NCBI GenBank assembly: GCA_964402405.1 | Contig: CAYOCE010000001.1 | Location: 1-64,000 of the forward strand | Length of the DNA stretch: 64,000 nucleotides | Reading direction: 5' to 3' | From: CAYOCE01 sp964402405 | Lineage (GTDB): Bacteria; Pseudomonadota; Alphaproteobacteria; UBA7879 | Shown here: positions 16,411 through 25,096 of the stretch, one piece after another | Position numbering within the stretch: the stretch's first letter is position 1 | Layout of the letters: every line of letters begins with the position of its first letter | Program-made: the position numbers and the translations under genes | Notes under the pieces: model-generated | Databases searched by the model: none | What the model was told of the DNA's origin: nothing | Seen by the model: only the letters and a program-made list of their open reading frames with translations

Positions 16411-17856
16411 TTATGCCCCATCTCCTTTTTTCACATTCCCTTTTCTAAGAAATGCGGGGATTTCAAGGACGTCTTCATTGTTATCTAAATTTTCCACATC
16501 TAAGGTGGGTTGAGTTGATGACATTGCCTCCTTAGGGGAATGATTTCCTAAATCTTGCCATCTATCCTCACGAGGTATTTCTTCTTTCTTTGGCTTGCTT
16601 CCAAAACCTAATCGCCTTAAGAAGGATGGTTTTTCTTCTTTGACTGCGGCTACATGTTGATTTTCATGGGTCATAGAATTTTCATCAAGGGAAGCAATAC
16701 TCACCACTTCTACTTCTAGTTCTTGAACAGAATTATCAACAACAGAAAGGGAAGGAGGTGTCGTATTATCTTCTTGAGATTCGTCAATTCCCATGTGACG
16801 CCCCAATCTGAAATTCAATTCAGGAGACGTTTCTTGAGATTTCGCATCGAAAGAGCCAGCTTTTTGTAGGTTTACAACTTTGGACTTACTCATATGATTT
16901 TTGCTTTCGATTCCGGTTGCTACAACGGATACCCGCATGAGACCACTCATACGTTCGTCAAAAGTAGATCCAAAAATGATATTGGCTTCGGAATCTACTT
17001 CTTCGCGGATGCGATTGGCTGCTTCATCAACTTCGAATAAGGTCATATCAAGACCCCCGGTGATGTTGATCAATACACCCTTTGCGCCCCGCATGGAAAC
17101 ATCATCGAGCAACGGATTCGAGATAGCAGCTTCAGCAGCCTCAATGGCGCGGTTATCGCTAGAAGCTTCGCCTGTTCCCATCATAGCCTTGCCCATTTCC
17201 GCCATCACAGTTCTAACGTCTGCAAAGTCCAAGTTAATGAGACCTGGCATAATCATTAAATCGGTCACGCCGCGTACGCCAGAGTACAAAACATGGTCTG
17301 CCATATTAAAGGCATCCGCAAAGGTTGTGCGATCATTGGCAATCCGGAATAAATTCTGGTTTGGAATTACAATTAGCGTATCCACATGCTGTTGCATTTC
17401 ATCGATACCACGTTCAGCGGTTTTCATACGATGGGTGCCTTCAAAATGGAACGGCTTCGTGACAACCCCAACAGTCAGAATGCCCATGTCGCGTGCCGTT
17501 CTTGCAATCACGGGTGCGGCGCCTGTTCCTGTTCCTCCACCCATACCAGCAGTGATGAACAGCATATGGCTGCCTTTTATTTGCTTTTGGAGCTCTTCTA
17601 AATCTTCCTCGGCCGAGGCACGACCAACTTCAGGCTTGGAACCTGCTCCTAACCCTTCGGTGCATTCGGTTCCTATTTGAATACGACGCTCGGTCAAGGA
17701 TCCCTTCAGGGCCTGGGCATCTGTGTTGCAGACGATAAATTCAACCCCTTCCAACTTGGAACGGATCATATTATTAACGGCATTGCCTCCCGCACCCCCG
17801 ACACCAATTACGGTAATCCTGGGTTTTAAACTGTCGAAATGATGATTATCTGCCAT
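16411..17856 (-). CDS. ftsZ: cell division GTPase FtsZ
   Basis: Tubulin-like GTPase that forms the division ring. The N-terminal nucleotide-binding [15 protein letters not shown], the tubulin signature GGGTGTG at about 105-111 and the synergy loop region are intact. A variable acidic linker (about 335-455) leads to the conserved C-terminal peptide LEIPAFLRK, which binds FtsA and ZapA-type partners. The length (481 aa) is somewhat long because of the linker, as in other Alphaproteobacteria. It lies 55 bp downstream of ftsA, likely in the same transcript. Confidence 0.97.
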   Translation of the reverse strand: MADNHHFDSLKPRITVIGVGGAGGNAVNNMIRSKLEGVEFIVCNTDAQALKGSLTERRIQIGTECTEGLGAGSKPEVGRASAEEDLEELQKQIKGSHMLFITAGMGGGTGTGAAPVIARTARDMGILTVGVVTKPFHFEGTHRMKTAERGIDEMQQHVDTLIVIPNQNLFRIANDRTTFADAFNMADHVLYSGVRGVTDLMIMPGLINLDFADVRTVMAEMGKAMMGTGEASSDNRAIEAAEAAISNPLLDDVSMRGAKGVLINITGGLDMTLFEVDEAANRIREEVDSEANIIFGSTFDERMSGLMRVSVVATGIESKNHMSKSKVVNLQKAGSFDAKSQETSPELNFRLGRHMGIDESQEDNTTPPSLSVVDNSVQELEVEVVSIASLDENSMTHENQHVAAVKEEKPSFLRRLGFGSKPKKEEIPREDRWQDLGNHSPKEAMSSTQPTLDVENLDNNEDVLEIPAFLRKGNVKKGDGA

Positions 17857-17911
17857 GTGTATATACTCCTAATACCTTAATTTAAATTTACCATAAAATT
17901 TTTAAAATCAC

Positions 17912-19138
17912 TTAAAAATTTTCTTCGATCCAATTTTTGGCTTTTTGAAAAAAGCCATCAGTCTCCTGATTTTCTTGGGTTCGCTCATTTAACCCAAATA
18001 ATAAAAGCCCCGCGCAGGTGGAAAAGGCACCCCCTGAAGAAATTTCGGATGTTCCCTGAATGCTCAGAGGCCTTCCTAGACGTACTTGGTTATTTAAAAT
18101 ACGACTGGAAAGTTCGCGAATGCCGGGCATATGACTGGTGCCACCCGTTAAAACAAACCGCCTACCTGCAACCTTGGAAGTATTACTATTTTCCAACTGC
18201 AGCCGCACTAACTCAAATAATTCCTCAAGCCTAGGTTCAATAATGGATGTTAGAACATCCAAGCTTTCTTGCTTGGCGTAAATATTATGGTCCTCGCCCA
18301 ATCTAGGAACTGTAATTCCATGTTTTTTATCATCTGGCGTCACCATGGCTGCCCCATGAAGGATTTTCAAGCGTTCCGCATGACTAAAGGTGGTTGTAAG
18401 GCCCCGGGTAATATCATTGGTAATGTGTCGACCCCCAACAGGGATCGTATCTATATGAACAGGACGACCCTCATGAAATTGGGCAATGTGGGTTAATCCT
18501 CCCCCCACATCAATTACCGTCACCCCCATATTCATTTCATCTTCCGTAAGGCAGGCAATACCAGAGGCAATGGGCGTTGCGCACACTCCCAATACGTTTA
18601 AATGAGTACGCCTGACACTAGAAACCAAATTCCGGATAGGCGTTGTGGAGCCTGTAATGACATGGAGAATCCCTGAAAGCTTATTACCAAACATTCCCCG
18701 AGGGTCCCGTACTTGATGACGATCATCAATGCGATATCCCATGGGAAATAAATGGACGATATCGAACCCCTTAGATCCTTTCAAAAGGGTTTCTCGATCT
18801 AAGATTTTTTCTATATCATGATCATCAATTTCATGACCACTAACAGACAGGTTGACCTCTACGCGTTCAGACATGAGGTGAGTTCCAGAAATATTGATGA
18901 TAACTTGATCGATGGTCTCACCGGCATTTTGTTCAGCCACATGCACGGCATGTAAAACGGCATCCTCAACCGCATCCATATCAATGATTTCACCTGCCTT
19001 CATCCCTTGATTGGGGTGATAACCCGTCCCAATGAGGCGGAGTGTTTTCAAAGAAAAATCATATTGAGCAATTGCAGCTACAACCTTAGTTGTTCCAATG
19101 TCAACAGCCGCAATAATCCCATTTTTTATCTTTTTCAT
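17912..19138 (-). CDS. ftsA: cell division protein FtsA
   Basis: Actin-like ATPase that tethers FtsZ to the membrane. It has the phosphate-1 motif AAVDIGTTKV near the N-terminus, the SHS2 (1C) segment, the adenosine loop RFVLTGGTSHMPG, and the C-terminal amphipathic helix FFQKAKNWIEENF used for membrane binding. I chose the ATG at 19138 because it overlaps the upstream stop as ATGA and has GGAAG just before it; the longer in-frame start adds 11 residues inside the neighbour. ftsQ, normally upstream, is absent here and a Tim44-domain gene takes its place. Confidence 0.95.
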   Translation of the reverse strand: MKKIKNGIIAAVDIGTTKVVAAIAQYDFSLKTLRLIGTGYHPNQGMKAGEIIDMDAVEDAVLHAVHVAEQNAGETIDQVIINISGTHLMSERVEVNLSVSGHEIDDHDIEKILDRETLLKGSKGFDIVHLFPMGYRIDDRHQVRDPRGMFGNKLSGILHVITGSTTPIRNLVSSVRRTHLNVLGVCATPIASGIACLTEDEMNMGVTVIDVGGGLTHIAQFHEGRPVHIDTIPVGGRHITNDITRGLTTTFSHAERLKILHGAAMVTPDDKKHGITVPRLGEDHNIYAKQESLDVLTSIIEPRLEELFELVRLQLENSNTSKVAGRRFVLTGGTSHMPGIRELSSRILNNQVRLGRPLSIQGTSEISSGGAFSTCAGLLLFGLNERTQENQETDGFFQKAKNWIEENF

Positions 19139-19764
19139 TCTTCCAAACTTTTCATATCCACTAGAATCCATTTAGAAGGCTTGGATTTCGTATCTTTTTC
19201 AAAGGTCCAGACATCCGTAACCTTATCAATGGCATTGGGATCCCCTTCTACGATTTTTTCTTTGCTGTCATGGATCAATAAAACCTGCTCGGATACAAAC
19301 TCAACGGTAACTCGGGCAATATGATCTTCAAAAGTGGACTCCAAAATTTCTGCAGAAACCAAACGAAAAAAATTCAAATCAGCTGTACGCTTTAATTTTT
19401 CTCTCTCTGCAATCGCCTGTTCTAGGGTTTCCTGGGCATCACCCCCCACAAGTCCCTTCAATTGAGAGCGATCGCCGGCAACAAAACCTTTGACAACTGT
19501 TTCAAATATTTTTTGAGCGACGTCCAAAAAATGTTCTGGGTTAAACAAACGATCTGCCGTACTAATTTTTTTAAGACCTGTAATCAACGGGGCCATTTCA
19601 ATCGTTTTTCCTTCTTTAGGTTTGGCTCCAAAGCCAAATTTATTCTTGAAATCAGGCTTTTTTTCATGACCTGTTCTAACGCCCATCATAGAATACATCT
19701 TATATCCAATAAATAAAGCTAACAATAAAAATATAATATCTATAATAGAAAATCCATCAACCAT
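19135..19764 (-). CDS. Tim44-domain membrane-anchored protein
   Basis: 209 residues. One N-terminal membrane helix (about 8-24) is followed by a charged linker and a Tim44/TIM44-like domain (about 65-205), recognisable by the stretch around NPEHFLDVAQKIFETVVKGFVAGDR and by VTDVWTFEKD near the end. Alphaproteobacterial homologues (TimA) resemble the mitochondrial import protein Tim44 and may aid membrane-protein handling, but their job is poorly known. The stop overlaps the ftsA start (ATGA), so the two are probably co-translated, which is unusual. Confidence 0.85.
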   Translation of the reverse strand: MVDGFSIIDIIFLLLALFIGYKMYSMMGVRTGHEKKPDFKNKFGFGAKPKEGKTIEMAPLITGLKKISTADRLFNPEHFLDVAQKIFETVVKGFVAGDRSQLKGLVGGDAQETLEQAIAEREKLKRTADLNFFRLVSAEILESTFEDHIARVTVEFVSEQVLLIHDSKEKIVEGDPNAIDKVTDVWTFEKDTKSKPSKWILVDMKSLEE

Positions 19765-19814
19765 ACTTTATTTACTCCAATAATTTTTTTCTGGCAAGTT
19801 AATCTTAAACCAGG

Positions 19815-19851
19815 TAAGAATACACCTAAGTTAGATAAGAGTATACCTTAG
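19815..19851 (+). promoter_or_regulatory. tandem 16-bp direct repeats upstream of maeB (candidate operator)
   Basis: TAAGAATACACCTAAG (19815-19830) and TAAGAGTATACCTTAG (19836-19851) agree at 13 of 16 positions and are 21 bp apart, two helical turns. They end 14 bp before the -35 of the maeB promoter, a good place for an activator, and also lie 50 bp upstream of the Tim44 gene on the other strand. Confidence 0.5.
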
Positions 19852-19865
19852 TGAAAAACCCATAC

Positions 19866-19895
19866 TTGAGTCTCACGATAAAATTATGGTATATT
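19866..19895 (+). promoter_or_regulatory. candidate maeB promoter
   Basis: TTGAGT at 19866-19871 and TATATT at 19890-19895 with an 18-bp spacer. It would start transcription near 19902, so translation must begin at 19935 and not at the upstream in-frame ATG (19851). Confidence 0.45.
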
Positions 19896-19934
19896 TGCCT
19901 CCATGTCAAAACCAAAAAGCAATTGAAGGAAATA

Positions 19935-21212
19935 ATGTTGAAATCAAAATTTGATCAGGATGCTTTGGACTTCCACAAAAATGGAAAACCAGGCAAGTTA
20001 GAAATTTGCGCAACGAAACCCCTTGAGACCCAGCGGGACTTATCACTCGCCTATTCTCCGGGGGTTGGGACGCCCTGCCTTGCCATTCAGGCTGATCCGG
20101 ATATGGCTTATGAGTACACAGCCAAGGGCAATTTAGTGGCGGTCATTTCCAATGGTACAGCTGTCTTGGGATTGGGGAACTTAGGAGCACTCGCTTCCAA
20201 ACCCGTTATGGAGGGCAAGGCTGTCTTGTTCAAACGTTTTTCAGGGGTTGATTCCATTGATCTTGAAGTAAATACAGAAGACCCAGAAATGTTTATCCAG
20301 GCCGTTCGTTTGCTTGAACCTAGTTTTGGCGGCATTAACCTTGAGGATATCAAGGCGCCTGAATGTTTCATTATTGAAAGTGCCCTAAAATCTCAAATGA
20401 ATATCCCCGTGTTTCATGATGATCAGCATGGAACCGCCATTGTCGTAGCGGCTGGTTTATTGAATGCGCTGGATATCACAGGGAAAAAATTGTCTGAGAT
20501 TAAGGTTGTGGTGAATGGGGCAGGGGCTGCCTCTATTGCCTGTGTAACTCTGTTGAAAGGACTCGGAATAAAGTCTGATCATGTTATTCTGATCGATCGC
20601 AGTGGGGTTGTGTATCATAACCGCTTGGAAGGCATGAACCGGTGGAAAACCCACCATGCAAATGACACTCCCCATAGAACCTTAGGGGAGGCCATTGTAG
20701 GGGCAGATGTATTTATCGGACTTTCAGCCAAGGGAGCTATGACACCCGATATGGTCAAAAGCATGGCGCCAAACCCCATCATTTTTGCCATGGCCAATCC
20801 AAATCCAGAAATCACGCCGGAAGAGGCTCACGCCGTTAGGGATGATGTAATTATTGCCACAGGCAGGTCCGATTATCCCAATCAAATCAATAATCTTCTG
20901 GCTTTTCCCTATATTTTTAGAGGCGCCTTAGATGTTCGTTCCTCTGCTATTAATGAGGAAATGAAATTGGCCGCGGCTTATGCTTTGTCAGATCTTGCCA
21001 GGAAACCAGTTCCTACAGAAGTCCAGGAAATTTACAAGGGTCGAGATTTGGTCTACGGAAAGAATTATATTATTCCAACACCTTTTGATCCACGTCTGAT
21101 CGGCATTGTTTCCCGCGCAGTCGCCGAAGCGGCTATCAAAACAGGCGTTGCCCAAAAACCTATTGCGGATCTGGATGCCTATGAGGCTGGATTATCTAGG
21201 TTGTTGAGGTAA
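19935..21212 (+). CDS. maeB: malic enzyme (single-domain MaeB type)
   Basis: Oxidatively decarboxylates malate to pyruvate with reduction of NAD(P). Motifs seen are YSPGVGTPC, the catalytic FHDDQHGTA, the cofactor-binding VVNGAGAASIACV and the closing YIIPTPFDPRLI. The protein is about 425 residues. It lacks the C-terminal phosphotransacetylase-like domain that most proteobacterial MaeB enzymes carry, which makes them about 760 residues long; the stop is followed by a non-coding, hairpin-rich spacer with no remnant. The start at 19935 has GAAGGA 5 nt upstream and fits the promoter. In an organism importing host metabolites it may feed pyruvate formation. Confidence 0.93.
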   Translation: MLKSKFDQDALDFHKNGKPGKLEICATKPLETQRDLSLAYSPGVGTPCLAIQADPDMAYEYTAKGNLVAVISNGTAVLGLGNLGALASKPVMEGKAVLFKRFSGVDSIDLEVNTEDPEMFIQAVRLLEPSFGGINLEDIKAPECFIIESALKSQMNIPVFHDDQHGTAIVVAAGLLNALDITGKKLSEIKVVVNGAGAASIACVTLLKGLGIKSDHVILIDRSGVVYHNRLEGMNRWKTHHANDTPHRTLGEAIVGADVFIGLSAKGAMTPDMVKSMAPNPIIFAMANPNPEITPEEAHAVRDDVIIATGRSDYPNQINNLLAFPYIFRGALDVRSSAINEEMKLAAAYALSDLARKPVPTEVQEIYKGRDLVYGKNYIIPTPFDPRLIGIVSRAVAEAAIKTGVAQKPIADLDAYEAGLSRLLR

Positions 21213-21552
21213 GGTCAATCCTTACATCGTCCCCACCGTCGCGTAAAGCTTTGGTGGGCGGGCTGTTCCTCGTCCTCCGACCTGTCTGCCATAGCTTTAG
21301 CGAAGGCAGAAGCTTTATCTACCTACGCCAAGGCTTCGGTAGACAAGGCGTAGGAGGGCCAAATCTCGCTCGCTACCGCTCGCGGTTTGGGATTGTAAGT
21401 TGAAAGTATGGGGAGTAAACCCATCTTCATCGGAAGGATCGGACAATCAACTTGCTATTTGCACCAATTGTATCCATGCTTGTGACAGGTAAAATTTTAT
21501 CCTTGAAATGCTGAAAAAGATTATGTATAAAACTACTTTCTTTACTTAAGGT
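21213..21552. repeat. GC-rich hairpin cluster in the maeB-MFS spacer
   Basis: No gene is seen. Between about 21229 and 21400 the DNA is much more GC-rich than its surroundings and holds several stems: CCCACCG with TTGGTGGG near 21231-21259, CTGCC with GGCAG near 21287-21309, and CCTACGCC with GGCGTAGG near 21322-21354. CCAAA with TTTGG near 21359-21389 is another. It looks like an intergenic palindromic repeat of the kind scattered in alphaproteobacterial genomes; a role as terminator of maeB is possible. Confidence 0.5.
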
Positions 21553-21609
21553 ATGAAAGCGATTTTTCATGAAGGCCTTCGCCAAAAAATTCTCCCTAAC
21601 ACTTCCTAG
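21553..21609 (+). other. short ORF overlapping the MFS start (18 codons)
   Basis: ATG at 21553 has AAGG a few bases before it and reads 18 codons to TAG, in a different frame from the MFS gene whose ATG (21569) lacks a Shine-Dalgarno sequence. It could be a coupled leader ORF or chance. Confidence 0.25.
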
Positions 21610-22759
21610 AGGCATTCTTTTTCTCTCCATCGCTGGGTTTTGTATTAACATTGCTACAACCATGGTATATAGCCAGCTTCCCATGTACTTAACAAATGTC
21701 TTGGGGTTTTCTGCTTATAATGTGGGGATGCTTGATGGGATCGTAGAATGCTTATCCCATATCACCCGCATTTTATCTGGAAGCTTTAGCGATTTTTTGC
21801 GCCAAAGAAAAATGATTCTCCTTGCAGGATACAGCCTTTCTTTCTTAGCAAAACCCATATTAATTTTTGCAGGCTCCATTGGATGGGTGTTCTGTTCCCA
21901 GGCCCTTGATCGTTTTAGCAATGGGATGCAAGCATCTCCACGGGATGCGTTGGTAGGGGATCTGATTGACAAAGAAAAACGAGGAGCAGGCTATGGATTC
22001 ATGAGGTCCTTACGGACAGCTGGATCATGGATGGGGGCCTTAGTCGCCATGACCCTAATGATCTTCTTTTGTAATAATTTTCAGATGGTATTTGCCTTGT
22101 CCCTTATTCCCTGTGGTCTTGCCATTATATTGCTATATACAGGGGTAAAAGAGCCAAAAAAAACCAACTCTTCAAAGCATTATAAAATAACTTTTGCCCA
22201 CTTGAAGTTGTTAAATGCACCGTATTGGAAGCTTATTCTCATGGCAAGTTTCTTTGAAATGGCCCATTTTAGTGAATCCTTCCTTAGCTTGCGTGCCCAC
22301 CAAGTTGGCCTTGAAGTATCCCATATGGGATTTGTCATGATTGTCATGAATGTGGGTCAATTTCTTGTTTCCTATCCGTTGGGTATTTTGTCGGATCGAT
22401 TTAATCGAAAGATATTTCTAGGAATTGGATTTGTGATGATGATCCTTGCCAATTGTTTCATGGCTCTTCCCAACAATATTTATTATGTATTGGTAGGGGT
22501 TTTCTTGTGGGGGGCCCAAATGGGAACCACCCAAAGTATCTTTTTAACAATGATTAGCGACACTGTTCCCAAGGAATTACGAGGAACAGGTTTTGGAATT
22601 TTTTACTTCCTTACAGGTCTTTGTTATTTATTATCTAGTATGATCGCTGGAAAAATTTGGGATACTGTCGGATCTTTGTATACCTTTATGAGCAGTGGCA
22701 TAATTGCAATTTTATCTTTTGGAATCTTACTGTTTATGCTACGGTCTAGAAAGCGCTAA
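21569..22759 (+). CDS. MFS transporter
   Basis: A 396-residue major facilitator with about 12 membrane segments. Recognisable marks are the loop DFLRQRKMILLAGY between helices 2 and 3, the RFSNGMQASPRDALVGDL segment near 115-130, and the repeated loop LSDRFNRKIFLGIG in the second half. The SPRDALVGD segment is shared with a clade of uncharacterised MFS proteins common in intracellular bacteria; the substrate is unknown. The ATG has no good ribosome site, and a short overlapping ORF precedes it. It is followed by palindromic element D. Confidence 0.85.
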   Translation: MKAFAKKFSLTLPRGILFLSIAGFCINIATTMVYSQLPMYLTNVLGFSAYNVGMLDGIVECLSHITRILSGSFSDFLRQRKMILLAGYSLSFLAKPILIFAGSIGWVFCSQALDRFSNGMQASPRDALVGDLIDKEKRGAGYGFMRSLRTAGSWMGALVAMTLMIFFCNNFQMVFALSLIPCGLAIILLYTGVKEPKKTNSSKHYKITFAHLKLLNAPYWKLILMASFFEMAHFSESFLSLRAHQVGLEVSHMGFVMIVMNVGQFLVSYPLGILSDRFNRKIFLGIGFVMMILANCFMALPNNIYYVLVGVFLWGAQMGTTQSIFLTMISDTVPKELRGTGFGIFYFLTGLCYLLSSMIAGKIWDTVGSLYTFMSSGIIAILSFGILLFMLRSRKR

Positions 22760-22777
22760 TTTAATATATCCGAACTA

Positions 22778-22879
22778 TTTTGAAGTGTGGGAAACTAAAT
22801 GAGGAATCAAAGAACGTAAGTATATTCTTTATACATGTGTACCGCAGATTTCCAAAATTTAGTGATCCACAATTCAAAA
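22778..22879 (-). repeat. palindromic dispersed element, copy D (102 bp)
   Basis: TTTTGAAGTGTGG (22778-22790) faces CCACAATTCAAAA (22867-22879), and ACTAAAT (22794-22800) faces ATTTAGT (22857-22863). Read on the minus strand it aligns along its whole length with copy A, including GTGG, TCA, TAAATTT, CATGTA, CTCATTTA and TCCCACA in order. It lies between an MFS gene and the HIT gene. Confidence 0.75.
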
Positions 22880-22901
22880 GAGGAGGAAGAAGGGTTGCAT
22901 A

Positions 22902-23318
22902 ATGTTTTGGGCACTAGATGTACAATTACAGATGGATACGATCAAAATTGTTGATTTAGACTTGTGCCAGGCACGCTTGATGAATGATCAAAGGCTCCCC
23001 TGGATTATACTGATCCCCAAACGTGAAGGAATTGAAGAAATCTATCAACTCAATAAAAACGATCAGATTTCTTTAATGAGAGAGATTGAAATTACGTCTC
23101 ATGTTTTACGAGAGGCCTTTAATCCCTACAAACTAAATATCGCTGCCCTTGGCAACATGGTCAGGCAGCTGCATGTTCATGTTATCGTTCGGTTTGAACA
23201 GGATCATGCCTGGCCCAAGCCTGCCTTTGGGCACGGGGAAGCTGTTCCCTATGACAAAGATAAGCTAAGTCATCAAATTGCCATGCTACAGACCCGTTTT
23301 GAAGAACATCGGGGATAG
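22902..23318 (+). CDS. HIT-family nucleotide-binding protein
   Basis: A 138-residue histidine-triad protein, a family that hydrolyses or transfers nucleotide phosphoramidates and dinucleotides. It contains RLPWIILIPKREGI and the core NMVRQLHVHVIVRF with H91 and H93; the third triad position (95) is isoleucine. It then has HAWPKPAFG, marks of a short alphaproteobacterial HIT subfamily. AGGAGG and GAAGGG precede the ATG. The gene ends 8 bp from the converging methyltransferase. Confidence 0.88.
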   Translation: MFWALDVQLQMDTIKIVDLDLCQARLMNDQRLPWIILIPKREGIEEIYQLNKNDQISLMREIEITSHVLREAFNPYKLNIAALGNMVRQLHVHVIVRFEQDHAWPKPAFGHGEAVPYDKDKLSHQIAMLQTRFEEHRG

Positions 23319-23326
23319 ACTACACT

Positions 23327-23986
23327 TTAGGATTTCTTTCTGACCAAGGTTACCCCATCGCCTATGGGCAGCATTGACATAGTCACACGGGGATCTTCAT
23401 GAATATATTTATTTAATTTATCAATGGCTTGAGCTGAAGGTGCTTGGGTATTTGGAAGATAAGCCCCATGATATCCAAGGGTATTATCAATGGCTATAAT
23501 GCCTAGGGGATTAAGGAGGGACAGCCCCAATTCGTAATAGTCTAAATAGTCCGATTTATTAGCATCAATGAAAATAAAATCAAAACGAGTATTCCTTTTC
23601 TGAAGATCTTTGAGAGTATCTAGGGCCGGACCCAATTTAAAATCAACTTTATCAGCGACTCCGGATTCCTCCCAAAAAGGTTGAACAACTTTAACAGCAG
23701 AGGCATCAATATCACAAGTTGTAAGATATCCATCAATGGGCAAAGCTAAAGCCATCCACAGAGTTGAATACCCATGAAAAGTCCCCAATTCTAAGACTGC
23801 TTTAGCCCCGATGGCTTGAATCAAAAATGCCAACAATTGCCCCACTTCTGGGGCAATTCGCATATGGCTACCGGGGAGATTTTCTGTATGCTCTCGAAGG
23901 GATTTTAAAACCGAAGGCTCATGACACCCAAAGGTTTGAAGGTAGGCATAGGTCTCAGGGGTCATGGCTAATGTTTGTTTTGACAT
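23327..23986 (-). CDS. class I SAM-dependent O-methyltransferase (CCoAOMT-like)
   Basis: 219 residues of the caffeoyl-CoA O-methyltransferase-like family. The SAM site VLELGTFHGYSTLWMA lies near 64-79. The acidic metal and substrate residues sit in DFIFIDANKSDYLDYYE near 137-153, and the later VDNT-like IAIDNTLGYHG is present. These enzymes methylate catechol-type or other hydroxyls; the substrate here is unknown. A single gene, converging on the HIT gene. Confidence 0.88.
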   Translation of the reverse strand: MSKQTLAMTPETYAYLQTFGCHEPSVLKSLREHTENLPGSHMRIAPEVGQLLAFLIQAIGAKAVLELGTFHGYSTLWMALALPIDGYLTTCDIDASAVKVVQPFWEESGVADKVDFKLGPALDTLKDLQKRNTRFDFIFIDANKSDYLDYYELGLSLLNPLGIIAIDNTLGYHGAYLPNTQAPSAQAIDKLNKYIHEDPRVTMSMLPIGDGVTLVRKKS

Positions 23987-24196
23987 AGCCTAAAATATAC
24001 TCTCCAAAAAACTTTGTCTAGAGATAGCTATAAAAAACAGCAGGTTTTAAAAGTTTAAAAGCAAAAAATAAATTTGACAAATATTAAAATATATACGTAA
24101 AATACTCAAAATTTTTAATACCTCTTTGATTACAAAGAAGCTTTAAGAAATTTAAAATTTAATATAATTCAAAATAAATATAGAGGATATAAGGAT

Positions 24197-25096
24197 ATGA
24201 AGAAATTTATTGCAGCCACCTTGATTATAGGATTGATTTTTAACACCACTGTTTTATCTTGCCAGGGGATGAATGATCCATTCGCACCTAACTCTGCCCC
24301 TGTTACACCAGTAAAAACAAGTAGGAGCGCATCGGTAACAAGCTCACCCAGTGGAAGTGTTGCCAGCGAAGATAGTGTAGATGATAAAGCGGCCCTTGAG
24401 AATGCTAAAAAGAGGATTGCTCGCTTCGAAATACAAGTTAAAGAAAATAATCGTTTGCTTGGGGAAGTATTTAACGTATTGGGCTCTTGGAGAAAAGACC
24501 CTGTATTAGATGAGGCCATAGCGCACCATCCCTGGAAAAATTTAATAAAGGGAAAAATTGGTAGTCAGCACCTCTCCGAGTTGTTACAAATAGTTTCAAC
24601 CCATTTTGAACGAAAAGGCGAAGAACTACGCACACGTCTTGGAGGGTTAGTTTCTGGGAAACAAGATGCTGCGGCTTCTTCTGCTGAAACTGCTCTGGAA
24701 CCAGTATTGGCAGGCCCTCTTGGTGATGCAGAACAGGAAATGAGAAAAATAAGACAAGAATTAGCAGAATTAGAAAGTCTTAAAGAAGAGCTAAGAGTAG
24801 CAACGCAAGCTCAAGAAAGGTTAACTAAAGAAAAAAGTGTATTGGAAGAGGCTAAAGAACAACAAGCTAGAGAATTGGAACGATTAAGGAAAGAGTTGGA
24901 AGACGAAAGAAAGGCAAGAGCCTCTACTGCGGCATCTAGTTCTGGAGTAGTAGTGACAAAAGACACTTCCTCAGGATATACGTCTAGAGATCTTATATGC
25001 GCAGGAGTTGGGGCTGCAGCAACACTCCTAGGTGTTTTTCTGTGGAGTTATATGAGATCCGTTCCAGCTGCTGCAGGAGTGCCATCAGACCTTTAG
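24197..25096 (+). CDS. secreted or membrane-anchored coiled-coil protein of unknown function
   Basis: Not recognised. 299 residues: a signal-peptide-like N-terminus (about 1-21, followed by SCQG, which could be a lipobox); a Ser/Thr/Pro-rich stretch (about 30-60); and a helical, highly charged body with strong heptad character (about 165-245). A C-terminal hydrophobic helix with small residues (CAGVGAAATLLGVFLW, about 268-284) and a short tail end the protein. It could be anchored at both ends or be an exported surface or effector protein. The stop overlaps the stop of the converging barrel gene by 4 nt. Confidence 0.7.
   Translation: MKKFIAATLIIGLIFNTTVLSCQGMNDPFAPNSAPVTPVKTSRSASVTSSPSGSVASEDSVDDKAALENAKKRIARFEIQVKENNRLLGEVFNVLGSWRKDPVLDEAIAHHPWKNLIKGKIGSQHLSELLQIVSTHFERKGEELRTRLGGLVSGKQDAAASSAETALEPVLAGPLGDAEQEMRKIRQELAELESLKEELRVATQAQERLTKEKSVLEEAKEQQARELERLRKELEDERKARASTAASSSGVVVTKDTSSGYTSRDLICAGVGAAATLLGVFLWSYMRSVPAAAGVPSDL

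Noticed and set aside
16901..17680. 259-codon ORF on the + strand opposite ftsZ
   Set aside because: It lies wholly antisense to the conserved GTPase part of ftsZ and reads as codon-shadow sequence with no recognisable domain.
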